Source: Impatiens glandulifera (taxonomy: Eukaryota; Streptophyta; Magnoliopsida; Ericales; Balsaminaceae). Taken from it: 64,000 nucleotides of DNA. Made by a program: the position numbers and the translations under genes. The stretch is taken from assembly GCF_907164915.1 (NCBI RefSeq), contig NC_061870.1, forward strand, positions 26,325,348-26,389,347. The letters run 5' to 3'. Position 1 is the stretch's first letter. Every line of letters starts with the position of its first letter. A model generated the notes under the pieces. That model did no database searches and was not told the origin of the DNA. It saw only the letters and a program-made list of their open reading frames with translations. Positions 11,312 to 24,732 of the stretch are shown here, one piece after another.

Positions 11312-12858
11312 GTTAAGACAAGACGTTAAAATGTTGATGTTGATTTTTCAAACTTCATAAACTCGTGAGCTTCACCTAGATAAAAATGACAGTGTGTTTA
11401 GCACTTCACCTAGATAAAAATGACAGTGTATTTAGCATTGGTACCATGTTGACTGATAAAAAAACGAATATATAAAATCACATGAACATTGAATTTGAGA
11501 GAGCTAGTATATATATATATATATGAACAATTTTAATTGATTTAGTGGGTAGTGTCTTCGAGGTTTGATAAAATGTATATGCTAAATTCAAATTATAAAA
11601 AAATTATAAAAAAAATAGATTGAAAATAGTGATTATATATATGTGTAGAAGACTAATAACGGTGATAAATTAATATTCAATTGATGAAATACAATACTTC
11701 CTAATTTTAATTGAATACTCAGAAATTTTAAGACAAATTTCAACTATATATATTACTTGATTGACAATATATTAAGGTATTTTACGTTTTATTTGTTTAT
11801 ATCTTATCTAAAAATATGAGTAATTTATTTTATAATTTAAGCTTAACGGTAAATTACAATATATTAACGTATTTTATGTTTTCTATTTGTACAAAACAAC
11901 TGAATTACTATATTTTTTTAATATAAAAAATTGGAAAAAGAAAATCCTTTTATAACGACATACAAAAATCAAAATTTTGTAAGACATGTAAAAGAAAAAC
12001 ACAAGAGAAAAAAAAAAAAAAAAAAAAAAAACTCAATATATATATATATATATATATATATTAATTCCAACTTATCTTTCATCTCGTAATATGTTTTTGT
12101 TTCCTAATTGATCTTTTTTATTTATTTTTTACTATCAGCCCCTTCAACAAAATTCAACCATTATTATTTTTTAGTTCTTAATGCTATATTTTTTAATATT
12201 CTAACACATTTCAATTTTCAACCATCAAGTTTTAACTTGGATTAATTAAATTTGAGTTAAATATTACTTATATATTTTCAGGTTATGGAATTGGAGATAA
12301 CTTCTGTGTTTTATAAGTAACTAGTATGAAACCCTACGTTGTATGAGAAAAATATAAACAAAATTTTTATAAAATATTTAATTTAATAAAAGAGAATATA
12401 TTTATATGAAGATAAAATATAATATATATATATATAATTAGAAAAAAAAATAGAAAAAATAATTATTATTAATTGTTTCATAATATAAGTAAATTGTATA
12501 AAAATAAATAATAAACAAATAATATATAAATAATTGTGGAAAAATTATGTAAGAAAAAATATATTTATATAAAATTAATTATGAAATATATACATGATGT
12601 GAGAAAAAAGAATGATTGATTAAAACTGAAAATAATAATAATACAATACAAACCAAAAGGCTTAATTTAATTTAAACTATTGAAAGCAAAATTAAAATTT
12701 AAGTTAATACAATATTAAACAAACATTCATAAAAAAAAATATATAACTCTAGTATAATTTAAGATATCCTATATTATAATAATAGTTAATAATGTATACT
12801 AATAAAAAAACAACTTCCATAAAATGAAACTAAAAAATTGTAAAATAAAAAATAAAAA
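11061..12858. other. AT-rich intergenic DNA with small repeats
   Basis: No coding sequence recognised. It contains AT runs near 11162 and 11280-11307, two adjacent copies of a 34-bp phrase starting CTTCACCTAGATAAAAATG (about 11370-11437), a poly-A run at 12007-12030 and an AT run after it. Confidence 0.6.
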
Positions 12859-13221
12859 CTAAATTTTTTGTCTTTTTTGTCCTATCTCTTCAACAACTTT
12901 GTCTATTACTCTTCCCTAATAAAATTTAATTAAGATATAAAATACATTTCAAAAACTTAAATAAACATTTCAAAAACTTAAATAAGACATTAAAATAGAT
13001 AATAAAAAAAACAATTTATTTGATCACAAAAAATTGAAAAAGTACCTCTTTAACAGCTTTGTTTAAAATTGATGATCCTCCCTAATAAAATTTAATCAAA
13101 TATATATAAACTTTTCAAATATCTAAATAAGACATTAAAATAGATTAAAAAAACAATTTATTTGATAAAAAAATTGAAAAAGTACCTCTTTAACAATTTT
13201 GTCTGAAATTGATGCTCCTCC
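12859..13221 (-). repeat. Triplicated small block at the 3' end of the RPA70-like pseudogene
   Basis: Three tandem units spaced 140 and 166 bp apart. Each holds a 36-bp block preceded by AG on the minus strand: 13221-13186, 13081-13046 and 12915-12880. The first two are followed by GTAC. In one frame all three stay open (GGASISDKIVKE, GGSSILNKAVKE, GRVIDKVVEE...), and the third runs to a TAG at 12859-12861. Between the blocks lies the repeated AT-rich phrase around ATAAGACATTAAAATAGAT. They look like duplicated mini-exons, but the phase of the upstream donor (13294) does not match that open frame, so exon status is unproven. Confidence 0.5.
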
Positions 13222-15140
13222 CTTAACAAAATTTAATTTAATATATAAAACACGTTTCAAAGTTGAGCATAAAGATATCCAAAATATGTTTACCTGTTGA
13301 GTAATGAGTGATTGACTTTTGGATCAAACACTTTTATAATTGTAAAATTGTGTGATTTTTTCTTGAGGTTGTAATCAGTCATTTTAACTTGGAACACAAG
13401 TTTTCGCGATGACATTGATGATAACGGCAATGGTAAATATTTGTCACAACTCGGATGTAATTGTAACAAATCTGAAACAGTTATATTAACTAACTTATTT
13501 ACAACTCTATCAAAAAGCACAAATAGTGCAGCTCCTGATTCGTCATCAACCTCAATCTCTAATTTATATTTAAAATAGATACAAAATAATTAATGAAAAA
13601 ACAAAATAGTTATAATTAAATATATGAATATAGTTTGTTAATGATCAAAGAGACAAAAATAAACACCTTGGAGTAGGATTTTTTTTAACTTTAACACATG
13701 AGTTGCAAAAAAAACATCGCCCTCGAGCGTTTATTTTTCTGCGACAATCATCACAAGAGTAGTAAAACCAACCATTGTAGTTGCATACATTATTGATTGT
13801 CGCTTCAACGGTACGTATACATTCCTGTTAACCAATAAATCAGTAAGATAACTATAAAAATATTGAAATACCAATTTTACCAACCTTGCTTTCCTCATTT
13901 GACAATAGGTTGTATAATTCCTCAATTGTGTGTCGATCTTTCATCATCTCATCTTGTAAAGACATCGAACTTTCAACAGTATCATCCAACAAACATACTT
14001 GAGATGGATGGACAGCAAATCTACAATTAGTTGAGTAAAGGTGGCACAAAAATAATAGTCATTAAAACAACAAATATTTAAACAAAGAGTATTGTTTAAA
14101 GAAAGACAATATCAACCTTTCTCGCATAGTCACCACCTCTGGAATCATTAAATTTTGAAAAACGTGTGTGGCTGTTGTTGAACAAAAGGACATGATGACC
14201 TATTGAAAGCACATAAAAATGGTTAACACAAACATATTAAGACATAAACATATTTTTTTTTTACAATTCATACCTTGGTATAACTTGACAAGAAAGCCGG
14301 TCACAACTATTACGATAGGATCTTGGTTGTTAGAACCTTCAACAAATTCAAATTTTTCGGCTATGTTTCCCCCATAAAGTTAGATTAATATCTTCTCCAC
14401 TATAAAATAACACATAGAAAAGGTAAAAATTAAAATATTTAATAGAGTAAAACAAAAAAACTCATTTAACTTATAGATTTATAAATGACCAACCTATCAA
14501 ATTGAAGGTTTAAACCACGTTTTGCAACTGTGTTATATCCAGTTTTGCTAAAAGTCTTAGAGCCCAAACTGATAAGACGAACTATAATAACTATAACATA
14601 AAAAAGGAAAATGTAAGTTAAAAATTAAATGAAAGACAATAGTTAATCAAAACACTACCTGTTAGTTGTGAGCAATTGTCACTTCTAGAAATAACCTCCT
14701 TGTAATCAGAAAAATTAAATTTATATCTCGGAATATTTAGAATCTCAGAAAGTAGCTAAACAAAATTTTCAAAGAGTTTGGAACTGGTTTATACTGAGCG
14801 TTTGACTTGACAACTCGAAAATTTTGAAATATGTACATGTTACCCTCCTTTAATAAGTTTCAATGTCTTGGAACAAATTGACGATCGATGCTGACGTGAA
14901 TAACCGCACCCTATAAATTACATGTTAGTTTGGACTAACATACATTAATATATAACAAAATATTAAACACACTTACCTCCTTATCTATTAATAAGAAATC
15001 AACACTTAACAATTCATTATTTTTTTTTTTAGTATTTATTGCATCCCACATGTACATAACTCTTGCAACTAAATGTTTGTAGTTGTCATCCGTAGTCAAA
15101 TCTAGAATTCCAATCCAATGGAGGCTTGTGTGTCCATTTT
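12859..15140 (-). pseudogene. RPA70-like (replication protein A large subunit) multi-exon pseudogene
   Basis: Minus-strand exon pieces, in order: about 15140-14977, 14910-14659, 14590-14494, 14385-14274, 14199-14117, 14020-13885, 13824-13667 and 13572-13294, then small 3' blocks to 12859. The first piece contains LVARVMYMWDAIN and ELLSVDFLLIDKE, typical of DNA-binding domain A of plant RPA1-like proteins. Later pieces carry SLQDEMMKDRHTIEEL, then a zinc ribbon (YYSCDDC...CFFCNSC), then the OB-fold phrase FVLFDRVVNKL. The family binds single-stranded DNA; diverged copies are often carried by plant Helitrons. Lesions: an in-frame TGA at 14860-14862 (CAT TGA AAC), a frame slip near 14375 in the LWG..IAEKF region, and no usable acceptor before the last OB-fold exon. 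Several splice sites, such as GAG|GTAAGT at 14976, are still good, so the decay is moderate. Confidence 0.7.
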
Positions 15141-15280
15141 TTATATTTTGATATGAATTGACATTATAATAGTTAGTATAAAATATAAACATAAAAATAA
15201 AATTTAAAATAAAAAAAGTAAAAATATAAAAAACTTTAAAAATATTTATATGTAAATATAGATTGAATAATAACAAAAAA

Positions 15281-15540
15281 TTAAATAATATAATATATTA
15301 AATATGAGAATAAAGACAAATATTATAAAATAATGAGAAATAATAAATATAATATATTTAAAAAAATTCTTTTATGATTAAAAATAAATATCGTGTATTA
15401 GCTTTTAATAGATTCACCATCTTTTGTAAAAATAGTTATTTATTTTTATGAAAATTTAATATATTATGCAAAATATTTTTTATATAAAAACATTAAAAAT
15501 ATTTAAGTGAATAATTGGATTGTTATAATTAACGAAAATA
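15281..15540. other. AT-rich DNA upstream of the RPA70-like pseudogene
   Basis: No gene or distinct repeat seen. It separates the first recognisable RPA exon from the tandem duplication. Confidence 0.4.
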
Positions 15541-17795
15541 TATGTGAAAAAATGACCAAATATTTAAAAATTAGATGTTATGGACATAACAAACACATTT
15601 ATTATAAAAAAGAGTATTTATATATCATATGTTAATAATAATAATAAATTATTAATATAATATGAATATATTAAAAATGAGAATAAAGATAAATATTGAA
15701 AAATAATGGGAAATAATAAATAACTAATTGAATATTATAATAATATTTCAAAAAAAATTATTTATTTCTTTTGTGATTAAAAATAAATATTATTAAATAC
15801 ATTAAACTTTATCATGTGAAATTGTTTGGAATAGAAAAAAAATCTTATACTCAAAAGATAGAGATCATCTTTTTTCAACTAATAAAACTATATGTATTTA
15901 AAAAAAATTAAATATATTTAACCTAAAAAATTATTTTTATTTTATTAAATCATAAAATATAGTCATTACTCCTACTTTGACTCAAAAGAAGAATGAATAT
16001 TATATTGGATAACTTCAACTAAAGTAATTTTAAAAATATTTAGATTGAATAATAATAAAAAGTTTATTAATATAATATAAATATATTAAATATGAAAAAT
16101 ATTATAAAATAATATGAATAATAAATTAATTAATTAAACGTTATAATAAGTAATAATAATATTTTAAAAAAAATTGGAGAATAGAAAAAAAATATTATGC
16201 TAAGAATAAATAGATTATATGTATTTAAATTTTTTATTTTATTAATTAGTCATAAAATTTAATCAAAAGATAGGACGTTGTTGCAGCGGCTTGAAATGAT
16301 CAAATTCCTGGAAAAAAAACAATGAACAATAGATTGGTGAAACATAACATATTACCAATTTAATTATTGAATGAAATAATGATGTTAATAGAGAAATTGG
16401 AACCGTTCGAGAAATTAATTATTACGCACTTTAACCAAGATGGAATTCAAAAGATAGGACGTTGTTGCAGCGGCCTGAAATGATCAAATTTCTGGAAAAA
16501 AAACAATGAACAATAGATTGGTGAAACATAACATATTACTAATTTAATTATTGAATGAAATAATGATGTTGATAGAGAAATTGATGTTAATATAATTTAA
16601 TTATTACTCACTTTAACCAAGATGGAATTCAAAAGATAGAATGTTGTTGTAGTTGTCTAAAATGATAAAATTTGTGAAAAAATGACCAAATATTTAAAAA
16701 TTAGATGTTATGGACATAACAAACACATTTATTATAAAAAAAAAGTATTTATATATCATATGTTAATAATAATAATAAATTATTAATATAATATGAATAT
16801 ATTAAAAATGAGAATAAAGATAAATATTGAAAAATAATGGAAAATAATAAATAATTAATTGAATGTTATAATAATATTTCAAAAAAAATTATTTATTTCT
16901 TTTGTGATTAAAAATAAATATTATTAAATACATTAAACTTTATCATGTGAAATTGTTTGGAATAGAAAAAAAATCATATACTCAAAAGATAGAGATCATT
17001 TTTTTTCAACTAATAAAACTATATGTATTTAAAAAAATTAAATATATTTAATATAAAAAATTATTTTTATTTTATTAAATCATAAAATATAGTCATTACT
17101 CCTACTTTGACTCAAAAGAAGGATGTATATTATATTGGATAACTTCAACTAAAGTAATTTTAAAAATATTTAGATTGAATAGAAATAAAAAGATTATTAA
17201 TATAGTATAAATATATTAAATATGACAAATATTATAAAATAATATGAATAATAAATTAATTAATTAAACGTTATAATAAGTAATAATAATATTTAAAAAA
17301 AAAATTGGAGAATAGAAAAAAATATATTATGCTAAGAATAAAGAGATTATATGTGTTTAAATTTTTTATTTTATTAATTAGTCATAAAATTTAATCAAAA
17401 GATAGGACGTTGTTGCAGCGGCCTGAAATGATCAAATTCCTGAAAAAAAACAATGAACAATAGATTGGTGAAACATAACATATTACCAATTTAATTATTG
17501 AATGAAATAATGATGTTGATAGAGAAATTGATGTTAATATAATTTAATTATTACTCACTTTAACCAAGATTGAATTCAAAAGATAGGACGTTGTTGCAGC
17601 GGCCTGAAATGATCAAATTCTTGGAAAAAAAACAATGAACAATTGGTGAAACATAACATATTACCAATTTAATTATTGAATGAAATAATGATGTTGATAG
17701 AGAAATTGATGTTAATATAATTTAATTATTACTCACTTTAACCAAGATGGAATTCAAAAGATAGAATGTTGTTATAGTTGTCTAAAATGATAAAA
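15541..17795. repeat. 1.13-kb direct tandem duplication with nested 180-bp repeats
   Basis: Unit 1 starts near 15541 and unit 2 near 16673, both with TGTGAAAAAATGACCAAATA followed by ATGTTATGGACATAACAA, and they stay alignable to the end. Within each unit a roughly 180-bp sub-repeat is itself repeated: AAAAGATAGGACGTTGTTGC at 16265, 16450, 17397 and 17579, with a decayed third copy near 16632 and 17757. No open frame. It lies upstream of the RPA70-like pseudogene (minus strand), so it could be its old 5' region. Confidence 0.7.
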
Positions 17796-18532
17796 TTCCT
17801 GAGAAAAAAAAGCAAAACAGTGAAAGCCGGAAAAGGAGACCGAATAGGCAGAATATCACTCTTCTCTCTTAAATTAAACCTTGTTGATGTAAAATTATTT
17901 ATAGGAAAACAAATATTTAGATGGAAAAGAAGATGAAAAGTTGAATTGATTTATTATATTGATTTAATTGCAGTTACATTGTTTATGTTTTTCATAATTA
18001 TTGTTTTTGTGTTAAATTTTATAATTATTATAATATGATAATTATTGTTTTTGTGTTAAATTTTATAATTATTATAATATAATAACTGAAAGTTAAGTTT
18101 TATATTATAATTAATATAATATAATAACTGAAAGTTAAATTTTATAATTAATATAATATATAATTGAAATTCTTAATTTTATTGTAGGTTTTAATGTTTT
18201 ATAATTAGTATTTAATGCTAAACATGATAACTGCATTTTTTTTCTATTTTATAATTAATATAATGGGATAACGGAAAGTTACATTTTATAATTAATATAA
18301 TATATATTTGAAATTCTTGATTTTATTGCCGGTTAAGTTTTATATTATAATTAATATAATATGATAACTGAAAGTTAAATTTTATAATTAATATAATATA
18401 TAATTGAAATTATTAATTTTATTGTAGGTTTTAATATTTTGTAGTTAGTATTTAATGTTGGAAAATGTAAAAGTTGGGAGGAAAGAGAGAAAAGAGAGAA
18501 ATTATTTGATTTTATCAGCGAATAAGATTATG
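17796..18532. repeat. AT-rich region with a direct repeat of about 130 bp
   Basis: 18092-18225 and 18333-18462 share TTTTATATTATAATTAATAT, AACTGAAAGTTAAATTTTAT and TTTATTGTAGGTTTTAAT. No gene. The sequence before it (17800-17880) is a little GC-richer but shows no coding signal. Confidence 0.5.
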
Positions 18533-18660
18533 CCACATCATTCCCTCACCAAATTCCCTCACCTAATCCACATCATTCCCTCACCAAATTCCCTCACCTA
18601 ATCAGATTATGCCACATCATTCCCTCACCAAATTCCCTCACCAAATTCCCTCACCTAATC
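18533..18660. repeat. Minisatellite of CCCTCACC-containing units
   Basis: About three units of roughly 36-60 bp built from CCACATCATTCCCTCACC and AAATTCCCTCACCTAATC. Gene-free. Confidence 0.7.
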
Positions 18661-18949
18661 ATTTCTCGTTTTATAATTAGTATTTAATGCTAAACTCAAT
18701 TAATATAGATAAATATTTGGTTTAATGTGTATATGTAAAATATTAAATTTTAATATATTTTAATAATAATTATAACATTAATATATATATACAAATTAAA
18801 ATTAATTAATATATTTACAGTCAGGGAAAGAAAAACAATTCATAAATGAAGAGAGAGAAATATAAAAAAATATCTTATGATATGAGAATTATTTTGGAGA
18901 GAAAGCGTGAAGTACACATAAACATTTCAAATTAAGCGTTATTAGATAT

Positions 18950-19330
18950 ATATAGATAATATTGTTAGCTTGTATAAAGTTTGCAATTGGAATTTCTCTT
19001 ATATCTACCCATCATTGTAATAATTTATTATTATTTAATAGAATCCTTATTGAAAGTTATACATCATATGATTTATTGATCACCCAATAAACACATCCAA
19101 ATTAAAGTTCAATTAATAGTATAATATGAAAATATCAACAAATTTATAAATATAAATATATATTTGAGTACTGTTTTATAATTTTATCTTATTTAAATTA
19201 ATAACGATATGAAATATTTTGAAAAGAATAATTTACAAAATAATTTTTTCCCCATATTTTATAATTCAAAACTTAACTTTCATCCATGGTTGATAATGGT
19301 CCCGTTACAGATATCAATCATTGTATAGTC
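18950..19330 (+). pseudogene. Relic of a third UGT promoter
   Basis: The sequence matches the promoters at 6540-6880 and 24760-24910. Shared phrases are TATTGTTAGC.TGTATAAA, CATTGTAATAATTTATTATT, TTTATTGATCACCCAATAAA and, later, GTTACAGATATCAA and TTGTATAGTCA. No exon 1 follows. With the intron relic at 20700-21420 it probably represents one eroded gene copy whose exons have been lost. Confidence 0.6.
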
Positions 19331-20123
<793 letters not shown>

Positions 20124-20699
20124 GTGATTTTCTACAAATTAAAACATATGTGTATTATTTTTTGTTATGAGATAGTAAAATGATCATTTATGAAAACAAT
20201 TGTTTTTTTTTTTTATTAAAAACACTTAAAAAAAAAGAAAAATTAGACTTATTATTCAAAAATAAATTAGAACCTTAAAAAAAAATCAATGACAAATTAC
20301 ATGTTATAGAATACTACCCACAAAATATTATATTATTGTGTGGTAGTCTGGATTTATTTATTATATCTGCCACGGTTAATCATTGAATTACTCTATAACA
20401 TAGAACCTTCCTTTTTAAGTTAGGTTTATTTATTGAGAGTTATATTTATTATATATAAAGATATTAATTTTGATACTGAATTATTCTGTTGATCAATATA
20501 CTTTAAGTTAGATATTTTAAATGTAAAAGAACATTATAATAATTTAGCCAACTAAAACCTAAATAACTTAATTTTTCGTCAAATAATTTTTTTTTTTTTA
20601 AAACTCATTAAAAACCTTAAAATAATCAAACATCAAATAATCCTAGCTGGATATGACTATGAATTTTTTGAAAAAAATCTTATTTGGTAAAAAAAAAGT

Positions 20700-21420
20700 T
20701 ATTTATAAATTTTTGTAGGATAAATTATTAAATATTTTTTTATGTTTAAAATTTACTAAAACTAAAGGAAGAATTTTATATTTTAATTGATAGATTGAAT
20801 TAAATGAACTGACGTTTAAAATGACAAGATATAAATATGTTTTTGTGAAAAATTAAAAACAGGTTAAAAATCACTCATAAAACAAGCTCTAAATAATTGG
20901 TAATAAAATATATGAACTATTTTATGAACTAAAATTTCTTTTAAGTTAAGGGTTGGATTGGATCTCTTATATATGTTGTAGCTTTGTTGTTGCTAACTAA
21001 TTAAATTATAGTATGGATGATTCAACAAAAGCAACCTAACTATGCACTGAAATCAATTCAATATATATTGAGCCTATTTTAAAAATTATATTTTTTTTTC
21101 ACAACTTCTATCCCAATCAGAAATCTTATTTAAAAATAATTAAAATTAATTTTTTATTTAGTTTAAGTTTATTCTGTGAAACATTATTCATACTTTTTTT
21201 TTTTTTTGTAAGCAATATTATTTTACTACCTTTTAAATTTATAAATATTAAATAATTATTTTAAATAAATTAATTAAAAATAATCATCAAACTAAGATTA
21301 TATAATTAATTGGATTAATTATTATTCTAATTAAATCTTAATTAATTAATATGAAAGTAAATATAAATAAAATAATTTGTGATAAATGTTATACTTATTT
21401 TATCCCAAATTAATGCTACA
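20700..21420 (+). pseudogene. Relic of glucosyltransferase second intron (block B)
   Basis: It aligns with 808-1660, starting at TTGTAGGATAAATTATTAAA, and with intron 2 of the UGT genes. Shared landmarks are GTATGGATGATTCAAC, AAAGCAACCTAACTATG and ACAACTTCTATCCCAATCAG. The transposon-like end present before 808 is absent here, so that element arrived after duplication or was lost from this copy. Confidence 0.65.
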
Positions 21421-21839
21421 AAGGCTCAAATAAATTAAATAAATATTATCTCATATTCTATCCTAGCGGCAACAATAGATGGACCTTCAGGGGTTTGAGC
21501 CCATTAAATAGTAAAAAAAAATCAATTTCAAACAAGTTTTAAAGCTGAAAAATAGTTGTGATTCAGTGAAACAGCTATTTTCCCTTTTTTATCTAAAAAA
21601 AATATTTAAAATAAATGTGGTAGCCATTTAAATCATAAATTAATTAATTATAAAGCTCCAATATATAAAAATAATAATAATAATAAAATATATAGACAAA
21701 ATAAATATTTAAATCTATTTAAATATGTTTATATTTTGCAAATTGAAAATAAAACTTTAAGGAGTAAAGAAAAATTAATTTCAAACAAGTTTTAAGACTG
21801 AAAAATGGTTTTGATCCAATACAACTGTAAATAGAAGAA

Positions 21840-23350
21840 ATGGTTGCAGTAGACCACGCTACTATCGGATGAGCGCCCATGCTTTATCCGACAAACCACA
21901 ATAAACTGTTTTGCCCGCAACAACGAAGTTGAGCGCTTCTGTGAGGCACATGATCAACTAACGCGTTCGTCAATATCGATATTCCAAACGCGAATGAAAT
22001 GTCCGAACGCTGATGGACCAAAGACGGAACGCTGCGCCTAGACGCGTGTTCACGCTTTGGCTCGAAACGACGACGTTTCAACCCATGCTCGTCTTCTTCC
22101 TCGCGGCGAATAAGATGAACAACCGCCACAATCTTTGATTTTTCAAAGATGAACATGGCATGATGATCATTGCCTAATTAGACGAAGACAATTGAAAACA
22201 TACAAAGGCCATTAATGGTCGTTTAATTGTCTGAAATTTGATTTACCTGTGTCCTCAACCGACTTAAGGGAAGCTATAAATAACTTCCTCTAGATAAGAC
22301 AAAGTCAATGATCAGAATCCTAAGTCTCCAATTCAACTTCTAAAAGATCCATCATTAAAATTTTCTCAAGCTTTATAAATTTTTAGAAATTTTGTGTAAG
22401 TTTTACGGCTCGTTTTTGTATCTTCACAAAATTTCATAAAAAGTTTAAGAGTGTTCTCCAACTCGGTATAAGTTTTAATACACGTTGTAATTCAAGTTAC
22501 AAATTCAAATTAAAATATTTACATTTTAGTTCGACCACTTTTTAATAGTGCTTGATTATTTGTTCTCTTGATTGGAATTAAGTTCTAATGTCATTTTAAA
22601 GCTTTCTGGTAAAATCAATTTGAACGAATAAAACTTAATTGAAAATACCCAAATTTAATTTTGAAATTTTTTAAAATCGAATTTATGTTTTTGAGTTGTA
22701 ACTTAAAAGATGTTAGGAGTGATTTTGAATCAATTCAAATCGGTTTGAAGTATGTTTACATAAAATCCAAAATTTCTAAAAGTCTACAAAAAATCCAATT
22801 CTTGAATTGGTTAATATTGATATATAGTATTCATGTTTTGGTATTATTTGATTCTAATATGTGTAAAGAAGATATTGATATGATGTTAAAAACCCTCCCC
22901 AAAAGTAGATGAAGCTTCACATACCTTCAGATCGAAAGATGGAAGTTCCGAACGAAATCTTAAAACCTGCAATAGGTGTTCTTAACGTCCGACTAAGAAA
23001 TCCAGGCATTTGACCGAAGAACCCCAACCAAGGATCTGTGCGCGCGATCGAGAGTTCAATCTCTGTGTTGACCGGGCGCCATGCATGCCCGTTGACCCTA
23101 GACCGAATCTAGCGCAAACCCACGCGTTCGACCCGATTCGTGACCCGGACACCTACCTAAGGGTTTGTTTGTTTGGGGGTTTTTAATTTAATTGTTTTTT
23201 AACAATTAGAATTCCTAAACTATTTTTAAAAAATCTAAAAAAATAGAAAACGATTTTAAATGTTTTTAGAATATATTCATAATTTTTTAATAAAGGCCAG
23301 TTTGAATTTATTTTTAAATTCTAACACCCTAAACTGATATTTTTCAGGTA
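21840..23350. mobile_element. LTR-retrotransposon-like fragment
   Basis: A GC-richer block in AT-rich DNA. It has a TATA-like CTATAAATAACTTCC near 22275, a leader-like GTGTTCTCCAACTCGG near 22453 and a second part (22882-23350) shared with 2061-2520. The layout resembles an LTR with promoter and R/U5 of a Ty3/gypsy element, perhaps of the Tat/Ogre group. No gag, protease, RT or integrase frame is present, so it would be a solo LTR or fragment. The minus-strand frame at 21884-22156 has no recognisable domain. Confidence 0.4.
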
Positions 23351-24730
23351 ATTATCTCAACAAATCTCGACATCAATCGCATGTAATAGTATTTAAATAT
23401 TATTTTATAATTTTAAATATAAGAAAAATCAATACATGTTTAGAACTTAAAAAATATTAATTAGTTAAATAAAACGTAATAAAACAAATTTAAAAAAAAA
23501 ATAGCCAAAAGATAATTTGCTACTTTTTTTTCTTCTTTCAAGTTTGATTTTTGTATTGTGCATATTCTATTTTTATGAAGTAGGGACTGTTCTTTAACGA
23601 GTACGGGAGATATAGTGCGAAATTTTTTTATCGAGTATTACCAAACAATTAACTTAATAAAATCTATAATAAAATTACGTTTATACACATACAAAATTAT
23701 TATTGATTTTAAAATCAATTGATGACACTTTAATTAAACAGATCATCCATTAAATTAATCATTTTTAATTAATAAAGATTTATTTTAATCAAATTGTAGT
23801 TTGATTATTTTAAATTAAAAAGATGGTTTGGATTATAACAAAATTAATTATTTTTATAATTAATTTTAAAATTACGAAATACATTCTTGTATAATTTTTT
23901 TTTAAAAAAAATTGACATAAAAATTGATCGCTGACAAAAATTTTGAAATAAAGCCTTTTAAAAACCTCTCCGGAACAAAGGAATTTTCGGAAATTACTCA
24001 TTTGAATCCAAATTATTGTCTAAATAGTTATTTAAATTATTATTGATGTTTATTTTTTTACAGTCAGGAATGTTGATATCTTTCTAATTTTAATTTTAAT
24101 TGAATACTTATGTTAAATTTAATCATTAAATAATTATTATCAAAATATTTATTATCAAAATAATTATTATCAAAATATTTATTATTATTATTATTATTTT
24201 ATTTTCTTATAATTTTATTTAATCATTAAATAATTATATATATTTATTAAATTTATTATTTATATAAAAATATTATAATAATAAAATTTAAATTAAAACA
24301 CGCATCTCTTCTTCCCACACAAAAAAAAACATGGTGACAAGATAAATTTAAATTTATATATCTTCATCTTATTTTATTTTTATTTATTATTAAAAATAAT
24401 ATAATTATATTATTTTCAACAAAATCAATATATATATATATATGTATGAACCTATCTTTTTTTAATGCTATATTTTTATTAGTTTCATTTTGTTGAACTC
24501 TTAATAATTAATGTAATGACTGAGATTTAATTATTTTTTCTTTTGTGTTTTACCTTGCAACAATACTTGTAATTTTTACAAGATTTATTGATCAATAAAA
24601 AAAAAAAACTTATTAAAAATAAAAATTTTAACACATGATTTCAACCATCAATTAATGTTTAACTAAGATTAATTAAATTTGAGTTAAAATATTAAGTAAA
24701 TATTAGTTATATATTTTCATTATACAATAT
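23351..24730. other. AT-rich tract of block B
   Basis: 23360-24060 matches 3843-4480, and the empty site for Helitron-like element A is at about 23350-23375. The remainder to 24730 is AT-rich with no gene. A short tandem of AATTATTATCAAAATATTTA lies at about 24130-24190. Confidence 0.55.
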
Positions 24731-24732
24731 AC

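Noticed and set aside
13731..13925. Minus-strand frame read as a separate small protein
   Set aside because: Its zinc-ribbon segment belongs to the RPA70-like pseudogene in another frame; the listed frame crosses an intron.
21884..22156. Arg/Glu-rich minus-strand open frame of 90 codons
   Set aside because: It lies in the LTR-like GC-richer block; no family resemblance, and open frames are expected there by base composition.
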